A DNA stretch of 64,000 nucleotides from Cryptomeria japonica (Eukaryota > Streptophyta > Pinopsida > Cupressales > Cupressaceae), in NCBI RefSeq assembly GCF_030272615.1, contig NC_081406.1, forward strand, positions 234,961,922 to 235,025,921, in the 5' to 3' direction. The translations under genes and the position numbers were made by a program. The notes under the pieces are model-generated. The model ran no database searches and was not told the DNA's origin. It saw only the letters and a program-made list of their open reading frames with translations. Below are positions 11,874 to 24,074 of the stretch, piece after piece (position 1 is the first letter of the stretch; every line of letters begins with the position of its first letter).

Positions 11874-12247
11874 GCATTGATGGCAACACAAGATGGAAAA
11901 ACCATCAAAGTGCCAAAATAGAAATGCCAAATACCTAAGACCAACAATCTCCAAAAAGATCATAACTAGAAATCAGAGAGTAATAATCTCTCCTAGACAA
12001 CAATCTCTCCCCGTGGGAGCAACATGTGTTTATCATAACAATCTCTCCAAAAGAACATGTGTTTTTCCATATATATCTCTCCCCCTTTGACATCAAATGA
12101 CAGAGTTTTAATAAAACCAAGTTCATATACAAAATACCAGCCAAATTAATATACCAACTACTCCCCCTAAGAAGTAGCTTCCTCATCAAAGACCGGAGTA
12201 AAAGATTTGTCTATTAATTCTGTCGGTTGATGACAATCATCAACTGT

Positions 12248-13770
12248 CTAAGTCTCTACCGGTGGTGGTATGACTCCAAGCTGATCTTTGAGATATTCAA
12301 AAGTCTCCTTGGGCAAAGGTTTTGTAAAGATATCTGCAAGCTATTCTTTAGTATTCACATAAACCAGTTTTATCTCCTTTTCTTCAAATTTTTCCCTTAC
12401 AAAATTTAGTTTGATAGAAACATGTTTTGTTTTAGAATGTAGTACTGGATACTTAGATATATCAATTGCTGCAGTGTTATCACAATATATAGTAATAGGT
12501 TCCTTGTATTTTACCTTTATGTCTTTCAACATTTGCTTAAGCCATAGTACCTGTGTATAGTTAGTTGCTGCTGCAACATATTCTGATTCTACTATTGATA
12601 AAGATGTACAACTCTGTTTCTTACTCAACCAAGAAACTAGTCTGTTTCCAAGAAAGAATGCTTTGCCGGTGTGCTTTTCCTATCATCCACATCTCCTGCC
12701 CAATTTGCATCTGTGTATGCACATAATTCAAAGTTTTCATCTCTAGGATACCATAATACAAGATTTATAGTGCCTTGTAAGTACCGGAAAATCCTTTTTA
12801 CTACTGATTCATGATTTTCTCTTGGATTACTTTGAAATCTTGAAACAATACATACTGCATTCATAATATCAGGTCTGGTTTGTGTCAAGTATAGTAAACC
12901 TCCTATCATAGATTTGTATCTAGTTGGATTAACAGGTGTAGATTCATCCCTTTGAGATAATTTGTCATTTGTAATCATAGGTGTGCTTACTGGTTTAGAG
13001 TTCTCCATCCCAAATTTCTTTAGTAACTCTTTCAAGTATTTGGATTGACTCAAGAATATACCTTTGTCAATCTATGAAATCTGCAATCCTAAAAAGAATT
13101 TTATTTCTCCAATCATAGACATTTCAAATTCTTGCTGCATTTTAATAGAAATTTCTTTACATAATCCATCTCCTCCAAAGATTATATCATCAACAAATAC
13201 TTCTATAATAAAGATGTCATCATTAGTTATTTTGTAATATAAATTATTGTCTTCATTTCCTTTAGTAAAACCAATCTTTAAAAGATACTTATCCAATCTT
13301 CCATACCAAGCTCTTGGAGCTTGTTTTAATCCATACATAGCTTTTCTTAACCTGCAAACCATATCATTGTCATCTGTCAAAGAAAATCCATCAGGTTGTT
13401 CAATATAGACTTCCTCTTCAAGATCTCCATTCAAAAATGCACATTTAATATCCATTTGATAAACTTATAGTTCTCGTGTGCTGCAAAAGCCAAGAATAAT
13501 CTAACTACCTCAATTCTCGCTACCGGTGCAAAGGTTTCATTGTAATCAACTCCTTCCTTCTGAGAGTATCCCTTACACACTAGTCTTGCTTTATTTCTGA
13601 AAACCTTACCATCTTCACTAAGTTTGTTTCTGAATACCCATTTGGTTCCAATTACATTTTTATCTTGAAGCTAGGGAACTAATGTCCAAGTGTTATTTTT
13701 CTCAATTTGTTCTAATTCTTCTTCCATAGCTTTAATCCAAAATTTATCTTCACATGCTTCATTAATAGAT
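12248..13770 (-). pseudogene. Copia-2 reverse transcriptase and RNase H
   Basis: RT blocks on the minus strand: GTKWVFRNKLSEDGKV, MDIKCAFLNGDLEEEVYIEQ, MYGLKQAPRAWYGRLDKYLL and the catalytic FVDDIIFGG near 13180. RNase H blocks: CAYTDANWAGDVDDRKST, LSIVESEYVAAATNYTQVLW and YCDNTAAIDISKYPVLHSKT. The end reads ADIFTKPLPKETFEYL, with a stop at 12248. Breaks are a few stops and a frameshift near 12635. Confidence 0.92.
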
Positions 13771-13856
13771 GATGGTTCAATTTGAGAAATAAGACATACC
13801 TCTTCATTTGCCAATCTTCCTCTTGTCATAACTCCTTTAAATTTGTTTCCAATTAT

Positions 13857-14797
13857 CTAATCTTCAGAACGTTTCAATCTTACATACCAGGGTGTCTTTG
13901 TTTGTTGTTGTTCTTCAATTATTGTGGAATCCTCAGATGGTACCGAGGTAACTGGATCTTCATTCTGTACTGGTGGATTTAGTGTAGGTTCATTTGTCAC
14001 TTCTAGGATCAAATTATCCAATATACTCATCTCTTCTGATATAACATTTATTTCAAAAAATTCTGAAATACTTAAGAGTAGGAGTATTACCAAACCATAG
14101 TTCATGAGGGGTCTTACCCATTTCACCTTTGATGTGAACTTTGTTGAATGTATAGACTATTGTACTGACTACTTCTCTCCAATACATGTGGTAAATTTGC
14201 TTCTGATAACATACTTCTTGTTGCATCCAAGATAGTTCTATTTTTCTTTTCAACAACTCCATTCTACTGTAGTGTTCGAGGTGCTGATAGCTATCTTTTG
14301 ATTTCATTCACTTCACAGAATGTATTAAATTCCTTAGATGTGAATTCTCCTCCTTGATCCGATCTTATGCATTTGATTTTCTTACCAGTTTCATATTCAA
14401 CCATTGCTTTGAACAGTTTGAACTTTCTAAGGGCTTCTAATTTTTCTCTGAGAAAAGTAACCCAACACATTCTAGAATAGTCATAAATGATTAGCATGAA
14501 ATATCTATCACCTTGTAAGCTTTTAGTTCTAGCTGGACCACATAAATTAGTGTGAATCAAATCAAGAGCATTATTGGATTTTTCTGGAATACTTTTGAAA
14601 CTAGCTCTAACTTGTTTTCCAAATTGACATTCCTTACACATTGTATTCTGAGGTTTGACAATTTTAGGTAAGTCTCTAACTCCCTTAGTAGTATTGATCT
14701 TTACCATGCAATCAAAGTTCACATGACAGAGTCTCTTATGCCATAACCATCTTTCATCTATATGTGCAATCAAGCATGTCTTTTCATTGTTATTCAA
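13857..14797 (-). pseudogene. Copia-2 integrase
   Basis: It is in phase with the protease: RWLWHKRLCHVNFDCMVK, then CKECQFGKQVRASF (HHCC-type zinc part). The core follows with LIHTNLCGPA, GDRYFMLIIYDYSRMCWVTF (the Asp preceding Tyr is retained) and CIRSDQGGEFTSKEF. Frameshifts near 14300 and 14120 break the C-terminal part (YWREVVSTIVYTFNKVHIKG). Confidence 0.9.
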
Positions 14798-14853
14798 ATG
14801 AAAGATATTACCTCTAGTCTAATTACCGGTTGCAATTTCCAAACCAGTTCTAT

Positions 14854-15480
14854 TCATGATTTTGCATTTTCCATTTTTAAATTATAACTAAAATCCTTTC
14901 TCAACTAATTGACCAACACTTAAAAGATTATGCTTTAATCCTTCAACATAGTAAACATTGTTAGTGTTATGCTTATCATCAAGAGATATTGTATCCTTAC
15001 CTTTGATTGAACAAGATTTGTCATCTCCAAATCTTACTAAACCTCCATTGTATTCTTGAAAGTTCAAGAATTTACCTCTGTCTCCTATCATATGATGTGA
15101 GCATCCTGAGTCAATGATCCATTCATCCTTTACTTCAACTTTAGCTGCTAGGGCTTGTTCTACCGATTGAGTAGTAGGTGTCAGTTGATTGTCTGTTATA
15201 GCAACAAAAACCCATCCATTGTCTGTTGGATCCTCATCAGAATCATCAGTCACACCTTCATCAGCAATGTAACAAGATTTGTCTTTATTTTTCTTAAATC
15301 TGTATCTTTGATATTCAGGATTAGGCTTGTATGTTCTTCTAGCTTCTTCTCTTAGTCTAGCATGTCTATCATGACATCTCAAAGCCATATGACCAATCTT
15401 ATTGCAATTAAAACATTTAAAGGGTGCTTTACCTTCATACTTACTTCCAACTGGACCTTTAGACATTTTCCTTTCAAAAC
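14854..15480 (-). pseudogene. Copia-2 nucleocapsid knuckle and protease
   Basis: The zinc knuckle CFNCNKIGHMALRC lies near 15418. The acidic linker GVTDDSDEDPTDNGW follows. The protease reads VKDEWIIDSGCSHHMIGDRG with the catalytic DSG intact, and NNVYYVEGLKHNLLSVGQL closes the domain. The frame stops at 14888. The protein would cleave the Gag-Pol polyprotein. Confidence 0.9.
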
Positions 15481-16238
15481 AGTGCTTCAAGTTCTTCAAG
15501 TTCTTCATTTTCTTTCTTGCTTTCTTCAAGTTCTCTTGCATAAAAGGCTTTCCAATTAGATTTGTCAAATGATGGAGCAAATGGTGTTGATGCTTTAAAG
15601 GCTAAATCTGTCTTAATAGTAGCAACAGGACTAAATTCCTCAATTTCAAAAGCTGAAAGTTTCCCAATCAATGTGTCCCTAGTTACTGATGTATTAGGCA
15701 TTGTTCTCAACTCATTTATAGCAGTAACCTTCATTTTATATGCTAGTGGCAATCCTCTTAAAACTTTTGAAACAATTTCATCCTCACTTAAGGTTCCTCC
15801 ACAACATTTAATACCCAAAACAATTTCATTTACTCTTTCCATAAAAGCAGAAATCCTTTCATCTTCTTCCATTTTCAGATGTTCATACCTAACTCGGAAG
15901 CTTTCAAGTTTTGCAATTTTGACTATGGAATCTCTTTCATTCAGTGTTTCCAAATGATCCCAAATAGCTTTAGTAGTAGACCTATCTAATAGTCCCATGA
16001 TTTGTTGATCTTATAATGTGCTCAAAAGTGCTTCTCTTGCTTTGCAATCATTTTCTTCATCTTTTGTCAAGTTAGTTGGACTGGGCTGACCTGGTACAAC
16101 AACAGTATAACCATTCTTTGTAACTTCCCAGATGTCTTTTCCAATGCAATTTAGATGTGTCTCCATTCTAATCTTCCATATGCCATAGTTGGTTCCATCA
16201 AGTTTAAGACTGTCCTTCCTGAAATATTTAGTAGACAT
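15475..16238 (-). pseudogene. Copia-2 gag
   Basis: The minus-strand ATG at 16238 gives MSTKYFRKDSLKLDGTNYGI, then WKIRMETHL. One in-frame stop lies at about 16011. The UBN2 part follows as IWDHLETLNERDSIVKIAKL, MEEDERISAFMERVNEIVLG and CCGGTLSEDEIVSKVLRGLP. A Lys/Glu-rich segment (ELEESKKENEELEELEALF) ends where a single frameshift leads to the knuckle frame. This is the best-preserved copia Gag in the window. Confidence 0.9.
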
Positions 16239-16280
16239 TTGATCTCCTCAAGCTGTTAAACTTCTACAAAAGAGGACTAG

Positions 16281-16292
16281 GCTCTGATACCA
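16281..16292 (-). other. Copia-2 primer-binding site
   Basis: gctctgatacca on the plus strand equals tggtatcagagc on the minus strand, an unmutated complement of initiator-Met tRNA. It lies two bases inside the LTR. Confidence 0.93.
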
Positions 16293-16294
16293 AT

Positions 16295-17356
16295 TGTTAG
16301 GTCCCAAAGACAACTGAGAGGGGGGGGTGAATTAGTTGTCTAATAAATTCAAACCAAAAATAGCTTAACCAACTTAATGCTTAATATCGGTAAACTAGTT
16401 AAGTATGTCGGTAGACAGTTTTAATAGTTAATTGCTATACTGGTAAAGATTAATGCATGAAACATAAACACAAAGTCATCCACAACACATAACACCAATA
16501 TTTGTACGTGGAAACCCTATAAGGGGAAAAACCACGGTGGGAAACCTTACCCACAATCAGATGATACTACTGCAGATAGTAAGTGTACATAAATGTGGTC
16601 TGCACATGCAAAAAGGCCAACAGCCTAGAGCTCACTACTCAAACACAAAATGGGAGTCACACTGACTATAATTGGATGGTTATATCCAATAAGAATGTAC
16701 TGCACAAAATAGCATCTTCATATGCGGGATTTAGTACCAGTGTAATGCTGATATGCTTTCACAAAAACCTAGCTTCACCTTCAAATGATGTCTGTGTGTA
16801 TTGCATTGTTTAATCTCGCATATACCTTCACTCAATTCTTTTTCGCATTCCACACTTGATCTTACAAGTAAGATCTTACATTTATACCATAACCTAAGAT
16901 TGATTTTAGTAGGTTGGCTCTACAAGATATTACAATAAAAAACATTTTACAAACAATATAATATCCGATGCAATAACTGATTGAACATGTCAGCTTAGTG
17001 CATTTACAACAATAATTAGTCATCTCCATAGCGTGTCATGCTGATTTGGAAAAGATAAACCTACCGGTGTAACCCTAAATAACCCTAGACCTATTTGCTG
17101 GTAAAAGAAAATATGCAACTGTGAATGTACCAATGAACAAAACTCTAGGACAAGATGTCCAAGTGATGTCTTCGACATAACCATGTGTCTTCCATGCCAT
17201 TCCAAGTGTCGGTGTTCATTATATCCTGCTGGTGAACCATATACCAGTAACTGTGCAATAGTTACTTGCTTGCTGGTGAATGTTGTTGGATCTCCAAAGT
17301 GCTAGTGTTTTAGTAGGTGTTGACATCAATGACAAAACCATACCAAAATACCAATA
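16295..17356 (-). repeat. Copia-2 5' LTR
   Basis: On the minus strand it begins TATTGGTATTTTGG, with the first dinucleotide mutated from TG (the 3' LTR keeps TGTTGG), and ends CTAACA at 16295. A TATAAA candidate lies at 16886-16881 on the minus strand. Confidence 0.92.
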
Positions 17357-17361
17357 GTGGT

Positions 17362-17864
17362 ACCCTAAGGATGGTAAATTTACTTTATGTGCATATACAA
17401 ATGCTGATTGGGCTGGAGATGTTGATGATTGAAAAAGTACTTCTAGTGTAGCTTTCTTTCATGGAAATAAGTTGGTTTCATGGATCTACAAGAAATAGTC
17501 ATGTACTTCTTTATCTACTATTGAAGCTGAGTATCTTGTTGTTGCTACTAACTGTACATAAGTTCTATGGATGAAGAAAATGTTGAAGGATATAAAGGTA
17601 GATTGTGATGTACTGGTAGTTATTAATTATGATAACTCTACTGCTATTGATATATCAAAAAATCTGGTATTTCATTCTAAAACAAAGCACATATCTGTCA
17701 AGTATAACTTTTTGAAAGAAAAAGTGGAAGCAAATGAAGTTAGACTGGTTTATGTGAAGACAAAAGAGCAGATTGCAGATATTTTCACTAAACCTTTTCC
17801 CAAGGAATCATTTGAGTACCTGAGAGACAAACTAGGAGTTTCCACTCCTCTAGTAGAGACTTGA
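17362..17864 (+). pseudogene. Copia-1 RNase H and C-terminus, continued after Copia-2
   Basis: Reading resumes directly after the TSD with YPKDGKFTLCAYTNADWAGD, then SWIYKK, STIEAEYLVVATNCT, NYDNSTAIDISKNLVFHSKT and the conserved copia end ADIFTKPFPKESFEYLRDKL. It stops at 17862. The equivalent Copia-2 segment is at 12248-12800. Several in-frame stops occur before 17571. Confidence 0.9.
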
Positions 17865-18202
17865 TTGATGTAGTTTGGCACAATACGGAATGCATTATTA
17901 GAGATATTATTCATTCTGGCACTGATGTGGGATGCTACTACTCAGGGGGAGTAGTCATCTTTGTGATTCAGTGGTTTATGTTTTTGCTTTATTATTTTTG
18001 TCAAATTTCTGGCATTGATGTCAAAGGGGGAGAGATATTGATGTGAAAAAGACAAAGAAAGAAGAAGAAAAATTCAAAGGGGAGAGATATTGACATTCAG
18101 AGTTGTATATGGGAGATTGTTGGATGTCTCCCATTAGGGGAGACTTGTTTGGAATTTCTTGGTACTTAGATGTTTTTCACATCTAGTGTTGCCATCAATG
18201 CC

Positions 18203-18214
18203 AATGGGGGAGAT
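18203..18214 (+). other. Copia-1 polypurine tract
   Basis: aatgggggagat lies directly before the 3' LTR TGTTGGCC. It is preceded by the gttgccatcaatgcc motif common to the copia-like elements in this window. Confidence 0.8.
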
Positions 18215-19313
18215 TGTTGGCCATTTGGTGGAATTGATTATGTGTTGCATTGATGTTTTGTCGTTAATTCCAGCACTAGTTGTTTGGATGCTTTACTGAC
18301 ACCCTTTTGGTTCTGGTAGGTTGAGTGGTTTCTGGTTTATTTGGATCCAACATGTTCTAGTAGACTCCAGTATAGTTTGGTGATGGAATTGATTTGTTCA
18401 TGATACTCATTCTCATATTTGGTCAGTTAGTTTTGGTCTGGTGATCGGATGCTATCCTTCTTACTTAAAAGCTTGGCTTCTGGTTCCAGTGAGTGTTTCA
18501 CTGATAGAGCTTTTGATGAAGATCTTTGATGAATTGCATAAGTAGTATTGGTACAACTTCTGATGGAGTTTCAAGATGCTATTGGTGATCATGTTTGATA
18601 CTTGGGGGATGGAGATCATTGCTATAGTGTGTGGACCTATACTGGGTCCCAGTTGATCTAGCTTATGGACCGGCTTTAATGTAACGTGTGGATTGGACCT
18701 CTCAATATATTTCCAGGATGTCTTATGTGTTGGATATTATTTGTTTGGTCTAAGGCCGACATGGTTTGTAATTATGTAACTAGCTTATTTTCTGATGGCC
18801 GACCTAATTGTTTATGGTCAAGGGTTTATATATATAGATGTAAGATCTGATTGTAGATCATCATGGTTATGGTTAGAGGTCATGGTCAAACAATGTAATG
18901 TGTGAATAATGTAATATCATTTAGGAAGAGGAGTTGGTCTATCATTGGATATCAAATTGGGTATATGTAAGAGGATTTAGTTCTTTGGTATTGAGCTTAA
19001 TCGGAACTGTACTCAGGAATAGGAGATGCTATCTTTTGTAGTTCAAGACTTCTCCAGATTGTAGTTTGGATCTCTAGGTAGTCAATGAGGCTCCTTTTGT
19101 GATGAGTAGTGTGCTCTGGGCTATTGGCCTTCTTTCAAGTGTAGGCCCCTTAGTTGTAATTCACATACTTATTGTAGAAGTATTATCTGACTATGGGTAG
19201 GCTTCCCACTGTGGTTTTTTCCTTTACCAGGTTTTCCATGTACAAATCTTGGTGTCATGTGGATGGTATTTATTCTATGATTATTGTTTATGCTTAATTG
19301 GTTTAACTGCTAT
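18215..19313 (+). repeat. Copia-1 3' LTR, truncated at its 3' end
   Basis: It starts TGTTGGCCATTTGGTGG and follows the 5' LTR to gcttaattggtttaactgc. It then ends abruptly at the 90-bp satellite. About 110 bp including the C run and CTAACA end is missing. Confidence 0.85.
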
Positions 19314-20147
19314 CACAGTTCATACATGAGAAATACAATCATATGCAAATCATAAATGGTGCTCAACTCTCTTTCATGTAGCGCAATCCTCCTACATTTT
19401 TTTCATGGTTCATAGATGAGAAAGACAATCGTATGCAAATCATAAATAGTTCTCAGCTCTCTTTCATGTAGCACATTCCTCTTGTATTTGTTTTACAGTT
19501 CATTGATGAGAAAGACAACCATATGCAAATCATAAACTAGAATTTGGACATGGCTGGAAATAATTTTTTGATGATCACAGTTTGAAAATGTGAGAGAGAG
19601 AGATAAGGGGAAAGTGATAGGAAGAGAGGGAGGGAGAGTTTGAGGGAGAGAATAGGAAAGGGAGAGTGAGAATGAGTGAATGAGAGAGAGAGAAGTGGAA
19701 AGGGATAGGGAAAGAGGGAGGGGGTTTGATTTGTGCTCAAATCTCTTTCATGCAGTGCATTCCTCCTATATAAGTTTCACAATTCATAGATGAGAAAGAC
19801 AATCATATGAAAATCATAAATAGTGATCAACTCTATCTCATGTAGTACAATCCTCCTGCATTTGTTTTAAATTTCATTTATGAGGAAGATAATCTATGCA
19901 AATCCCAAACAATCTTTATCTCTCTTTCATGTAGTGTATTCCTCCTATATTTGTTTCAAAATTCATATATGAGAAAGATTATAATATGCAAATCATAAAA
20001 TAGAATTTGGATGTGGTTGGAAAGAATTGGCCAATTATCATAGTTTGAAAATGGAAGAGAGAGAGAGAGGGGGGGAGGAAAGGGATAGGAAGAGAGGAAG
20101 GGATATTGAGAGGGAGATAAGGGGGGACATAGGGAGAGAAGGGGAAT

Positions 20148-20229
<82 letters not shown>

Positions 20230-20520
20230 GTGAGTGAGTGAGAGAGAGAGAGAAGGGGAAATAGATAGGAAGAGAGGGAGGGAAACTGGTTTGTGCTAAA
20301 CTCTCTTTCATGCAACACATTCCTCCTGCATTTGTTTCATAGTTCATAGATGAGAAAGAGAACCATATGAAAACCATAAACTAGAATTTTCATGTGGTTG
20401 GAAATAATTTTCCAATTACCATAGTTTGAAAATGGGAGAGAGAGAGAGAGAAAATGGAAAAGGGATATGAAGAGAGGGAGGGAGAGAAGGGGGGGGATAA
20501 GGAGAGAAGGGGAAAGGGAG

Positions 20521-20613
<93 letters not shown>

Positions 20614-21166
20614 TGATATATAGTGCTCAGCTCTTTCATGCAACACATTCCTCCTACATTTTTTTCATAGTTTATAGAAGAAAAAGACAATCATATATAT
20701 GCTTTCCCATATGGTGTTGCAAATCCCAAATGGATAGGTTTAGGATTTGGAGTTAAAGAATGCAAATCATAAAATAGATTTTGGACATGGTTGGAATGAA
20801 TTTTCCAATTATGATAGTTTGAAAATTTGAGATTTTGTTGTGTTAAAATACATAGCGAAGTCATACATGGATTTTGATATGTTTGGAAGATCTAGGTATG
20901 TGAAAAACATCATAGCTTTTCATTTTGAGGAAGCAAAGATTGTTTCAAGAAAGAAATGCCCTTTCAACCAAATGAGAAGTTTAGATCAATTTTTTTACTT
21001 GGAATTTGTCATTACTACGCATCTATATTATATTTACTAAACATCAATTTCCAACCCTCTCTCTCTCAATAATTTTTCTCTCCAAAACTCTCTCTCCCTC
21101 TTCCTTTACCCTTTTCTCTCTATAATCTCACTCTCTCTCATTACTCTCTCTACCCATCCCCCTAAT

Positions 21167-21208
<42 letters not shown>

Positions 21209-21432
21209 CCTTCTCTCTCTATCCCTCTCCCTATCCCCTTCTCTCCCTACCCCCCTCTCTCTCCCTATCCTAAACAAGGTATCCAATATTTATCCCCTTC
21301 CCCCTCTCCCCCTCTCTCTCTAGATCCCTTTATCCTTCTCTCCCTATTTCTCCCTCTTCCTTTACCCTTCTCTCCCTATATCTCCCTCTCCCTTTCCCCA
21401 TCTCACCCTATCTAGATCACTTTACCTTTATC

Positions 21433-21476
<44 letters not shown>

Positions 21477-21595
21477 GTCTCTCCCTCTCCCTCTCCCTCC
21501 CCATTTTCTCCCTATCCCTCTCTCCCTATCCTAAACAAGGTATCAAATATCAGTTATTATCTAGTATCTGATATCTTTTATTATTAATATATTTG
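19314..21595. repeat. composite satellite: 90-bp units, GA/TA/CT tracts
   Basis: Units with catagatgagaaagacaatc recur at exactly 90-bp steps (19321, 19411, 19501) and again at 19785, 19875, 19964 and 20345. Each block is followed by a linker (aatttggacatggttggaa .. tagtttgaaaatg) and a GA-rich tract. This gives a higher-order repeat of about 460-560 bp. Long (GA)n lies at 20149-20254, (TA)n at 20523-20560, then (GA)n to 20608. CT-rich sequence covers about 21050-21535 with pure runs at 21168-21204 and 21435-21468. ORFs here are translations of microsatellites and not genes. Confidence 0.9.
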
Positions 21596-21639
21596 TGTAG
21601 ACACCTAAAAATGGTCAACGCTAGCAGAGTCATAGTTTA

Positions 21640-23650
21640 ACATTTGTGCATTGCCTCATTTTAGATTTTTGCATCGCATTAACATTTCTCCTATGTCACG
21701 CACTTGGTTTTTATCATTTGCGAGCATCAAGTCATTCTTCTACATTCTTCATTCGTCTCGCTCTCAAATTTGGTCTTGTCGACAACACTATCCAGTTATG
21801 ATTTTGATCGATTTTACCCTATCATATCAATGTGCATGCTCATTTGTCATCATTTTGGACATCGTCAATCCTAATTAGGGTTTTGTCCTCTTATCAATCT
21901 TATCATTTGGCGATCGATTTGTCATCGATTGTTGTTATGTTCGATCTTGTCATTTTGCGATCAATTTGTCATTGATCGTTGTCATTTTCAATCTTGTCAT
22001 CTTGCAATCTATTTTGTCATCGATTCATGTCCTCTTGTCAATCTTGTCATTTTGCGATCGATTTGTCATCGATCGTTGTTTGTCTCAATTATGTCAATTT
22101 GGATCAATTAGTCATTGTTCCTCGTCAATTGGTGCATTTATCAATCAAATCATTTATCACATTGGTTCTTTGTTAATCAGAATCATGATCGAGTCAATTA
22201 TCTTTCATCAAGACCTAATTGTCATCTTTGCATTGCTAATTCATCTTCTAGGGTTTCGTGATTTAATCATTTAACCTTGTTTGTCATTTCTCTCTCTAGG
22301 ATTAATAAATTATTTATTTATCCTAAGTCTTCTCATCGCAATTAAATGTTCATTTAATTGGCTAATTATTCCTCTTTTTGTGAATTAATTAATAAATGAC
22401 AAATTATTAATTAATTTACCTATTTCCTAATTTTCATCAATTTTCTAATTTTCTATTTTTCTAATTCCTAATTTCAATTCTCTCCTATTTTTCTCCTAAT
22501 TTCATGGGAATGACATAGAAATTTGTCATAATTTGTCATAATTGACAATCAATTAATTCTTGACATAGAAATTTGTCATAAATTGTCATGAATTATCAAT
22601 CAATCAAATTTTGCATAGAAAGTGCATAATTTGTCATAAATTGTCATAATTGACATTTGCGCATTGCCTAATTTTAGGTTTTTGCGTCGCATTAACATTT
22701 CTCCTATGTCACGCACTTGGTTTTTATCATTTGTGAGCATCGAGTCATTCTTCTACATTCTTCATTCGTCTCGCTCTCAAATTTGATCTTGTCGACAACA
22801 CTATCCAGTTATGATTTTGATCGATTTTATCCTATCATATCAATGTGCGTGCTCATTTGTCATCATTTTGGACATCGTCAATCCTAATTAGGGTTTTGTC
22901 CTCTTATCAATCTTATCATCTGGTGATCGTTGTTATGTTCGATCTTGTCATTTTGCGATCAATTTGTCATTGATTGTTGTCATTTTCAATCTTGTCGTCT
23001 TGCAATCTATTTTGTCATCGATTCTTGTCCTCTTGTCAATCTTGTCATTTTGCGATCGATTTGTCATCGATTGTTGTTCGTCTCAATTATGTCAATTTGG
23101 ATCAATTAGTCATTGTTCCTCATCAATTGGCGCATTTATCAATCAAATCATTTATCACATTGGTTCTTTGTTAATCAGAATCATGATCGAGTCAATTATC
23201 TTTCATCAAGACCTAATTGCCATCTTTGCATTGCTAATTCATCTTCTAGGGTTTCGTGATTTAATCATTTAACCTTGTTTGTCATTTCTCTCTCTAAGAT
23301 TAATAAATTATTTATTTATCCTAAGTCTTCTCATTGCAATTAAATGTTCATTTAATTGGCTGATTATTCCTCTTTTTGTGAATTAATTAATAAATGACAA
23401 ATTATTAATTAATTTACCTATTTCCTAATTTTCATCAATTTTCTAATTTTCTATTTTTCTAATTCCTAATTTCAATTCTCTCCTATTTTTCTCCTAATTT
23501 CATGGGAATGACATAGAAATTTGTCATAATTTGTCATAATTGACAATCAATCAATTCTTGACATAGAAATTTGTCATAAATTGTCATGAATTATCAATCA
23601 ATCAAATTTTGCATAGAAAGTGCATAATTTGTCATAAATTGTCATAATTG
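21640..23650 (+). repeat. tandem duplication of about 1 kb within the LTR
   Basis: Unit a (21640-22652, 1,013 bp) and unit b (22653-23650) both start acatttg.gcattgcct and end ttgtcataattg. Unit b lacks a short stretch around the first gatcgatttgtcatcgat. The same double unit is in LTR2 at 38795-39807 and 39808-40820. Confidence 0.93.
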
Positions 23651-23717
23651 ACATTTTTGATTTGCAATTTCTATTTGAATTGAATCATGCTAATTTGATC
23701 CATCTCTCCAATTTGTC

Positions 23718-23725
23718 TATAAATA
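23718..23725 (+). promoter_or_regulatory. candidate TATA box, LTR1
   Basis: tataaata stands in ctataaatattatgaattt, outside the duplicated units and about 350 bp before the LTR end. It is conserved in LTR2 at 40888-40895. Confidence 0.5.
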
Positions 23726-24074
23726 TTATGAATTTCTTCAATCCCGACTAATGAGAATGAGAATAATCACTTTGTCGAATCAATCACGCTTCGAGTACTC
23801 TTGAGCAATCATCTTGTCTACTTGCTTTCATATCATGATCATGCACTAGTAGGTGAGATCCACAAAAAAGCTATTTGGAGAAGAAAGAAGGAAAATGGAG
23901 CCACATGAAGGAAGCACTTAGATCTACATTTGGTTTGCATAGTCTTTAGTTTTGAATGTTTCATTTTCATGTCTCTATTGAGTGTAATTAGGATTGATCA
24001 TTGCAATTTGTTTTCGTGATTGAGCTAGAGTAGTATTTTGACTTGCTTTGATGATTTTTGATTTCCTAGCTACA

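Larger units (their letters stand above)
10798..17356 (-). mobile_element. Copia-2: complete but inactive Ty1/copia element nested in Copia-1
   Basis: A 6,559-bp element in reverse orientation is flanked by the 5-bp TSD gtggt (10793-10797 and 17357-17361). LTRs of 1,063 and 1,062 bp, an intact PBS and a PPT are present. Minus-strand order is gag, knuckle, protease, integrase, RT, RNase H. The two LTRs differ by tens of mostly transition changes, I estimate a few percent. It is related to Copia-1 in Gag and Pol but has a distinct LTR. Confidence 0.96.
5841..19313 (+). mobile_element. Copia-1: decayed Ty1/copia retrotransposon, interrupted by Copia-2
   Basis: Order: 5' LTR (5841-7028), PBS, gag, zinc knuckle, protease, integrase, RT, [Copia-2 inserted at 10798-17356], RNase H, PPT, 3' LTR (18215-19313). 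The gene order with integrase before RT defines Ty1/copia. Coding DNA has several nonsense codons and at least three frameshifts, so it is inactive. The 3' LTR lacks about its last 110 bp, so no TSD can be read. Both flanks are GA-rich satellite. The solo LTR at 426-1645 belongs to the same family. Confidence 0.93.
21596..24074 (+). repeat. Gypsy-1 LTR1
   Basis: It begins TGTAGACACC and ends CCTAGCTACA. Length is 2,479 bp, long because of an internal tandem duplication (21640-22652 and 22653-23650). Short ORFs of about 100 codons recur in each unit but are Ser/Leu/Ile-rich readings of tgtcat/cgatc repeats, so I do not call them genes. Confidence 0.93.

Noticed and set aside
20027-20690. ORFs of 70-130 codons made of Ser-Leu, Arg-Glu or Tyr-Ile repeats
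   Set aside because: They are translations of (GA)n, (CT)n and (TA)n microsatellites and occur in several frames on both strands.
21966-23272. Repeated 102-codon ORF (MSLIVVIFNLV..) found in four places
   Set aside because: It lies in the duplicated LTR units, and its sequence comes from short tgtcat/cgatcg repeats. The repetition is due to LTR duplication, with no start context or motif.
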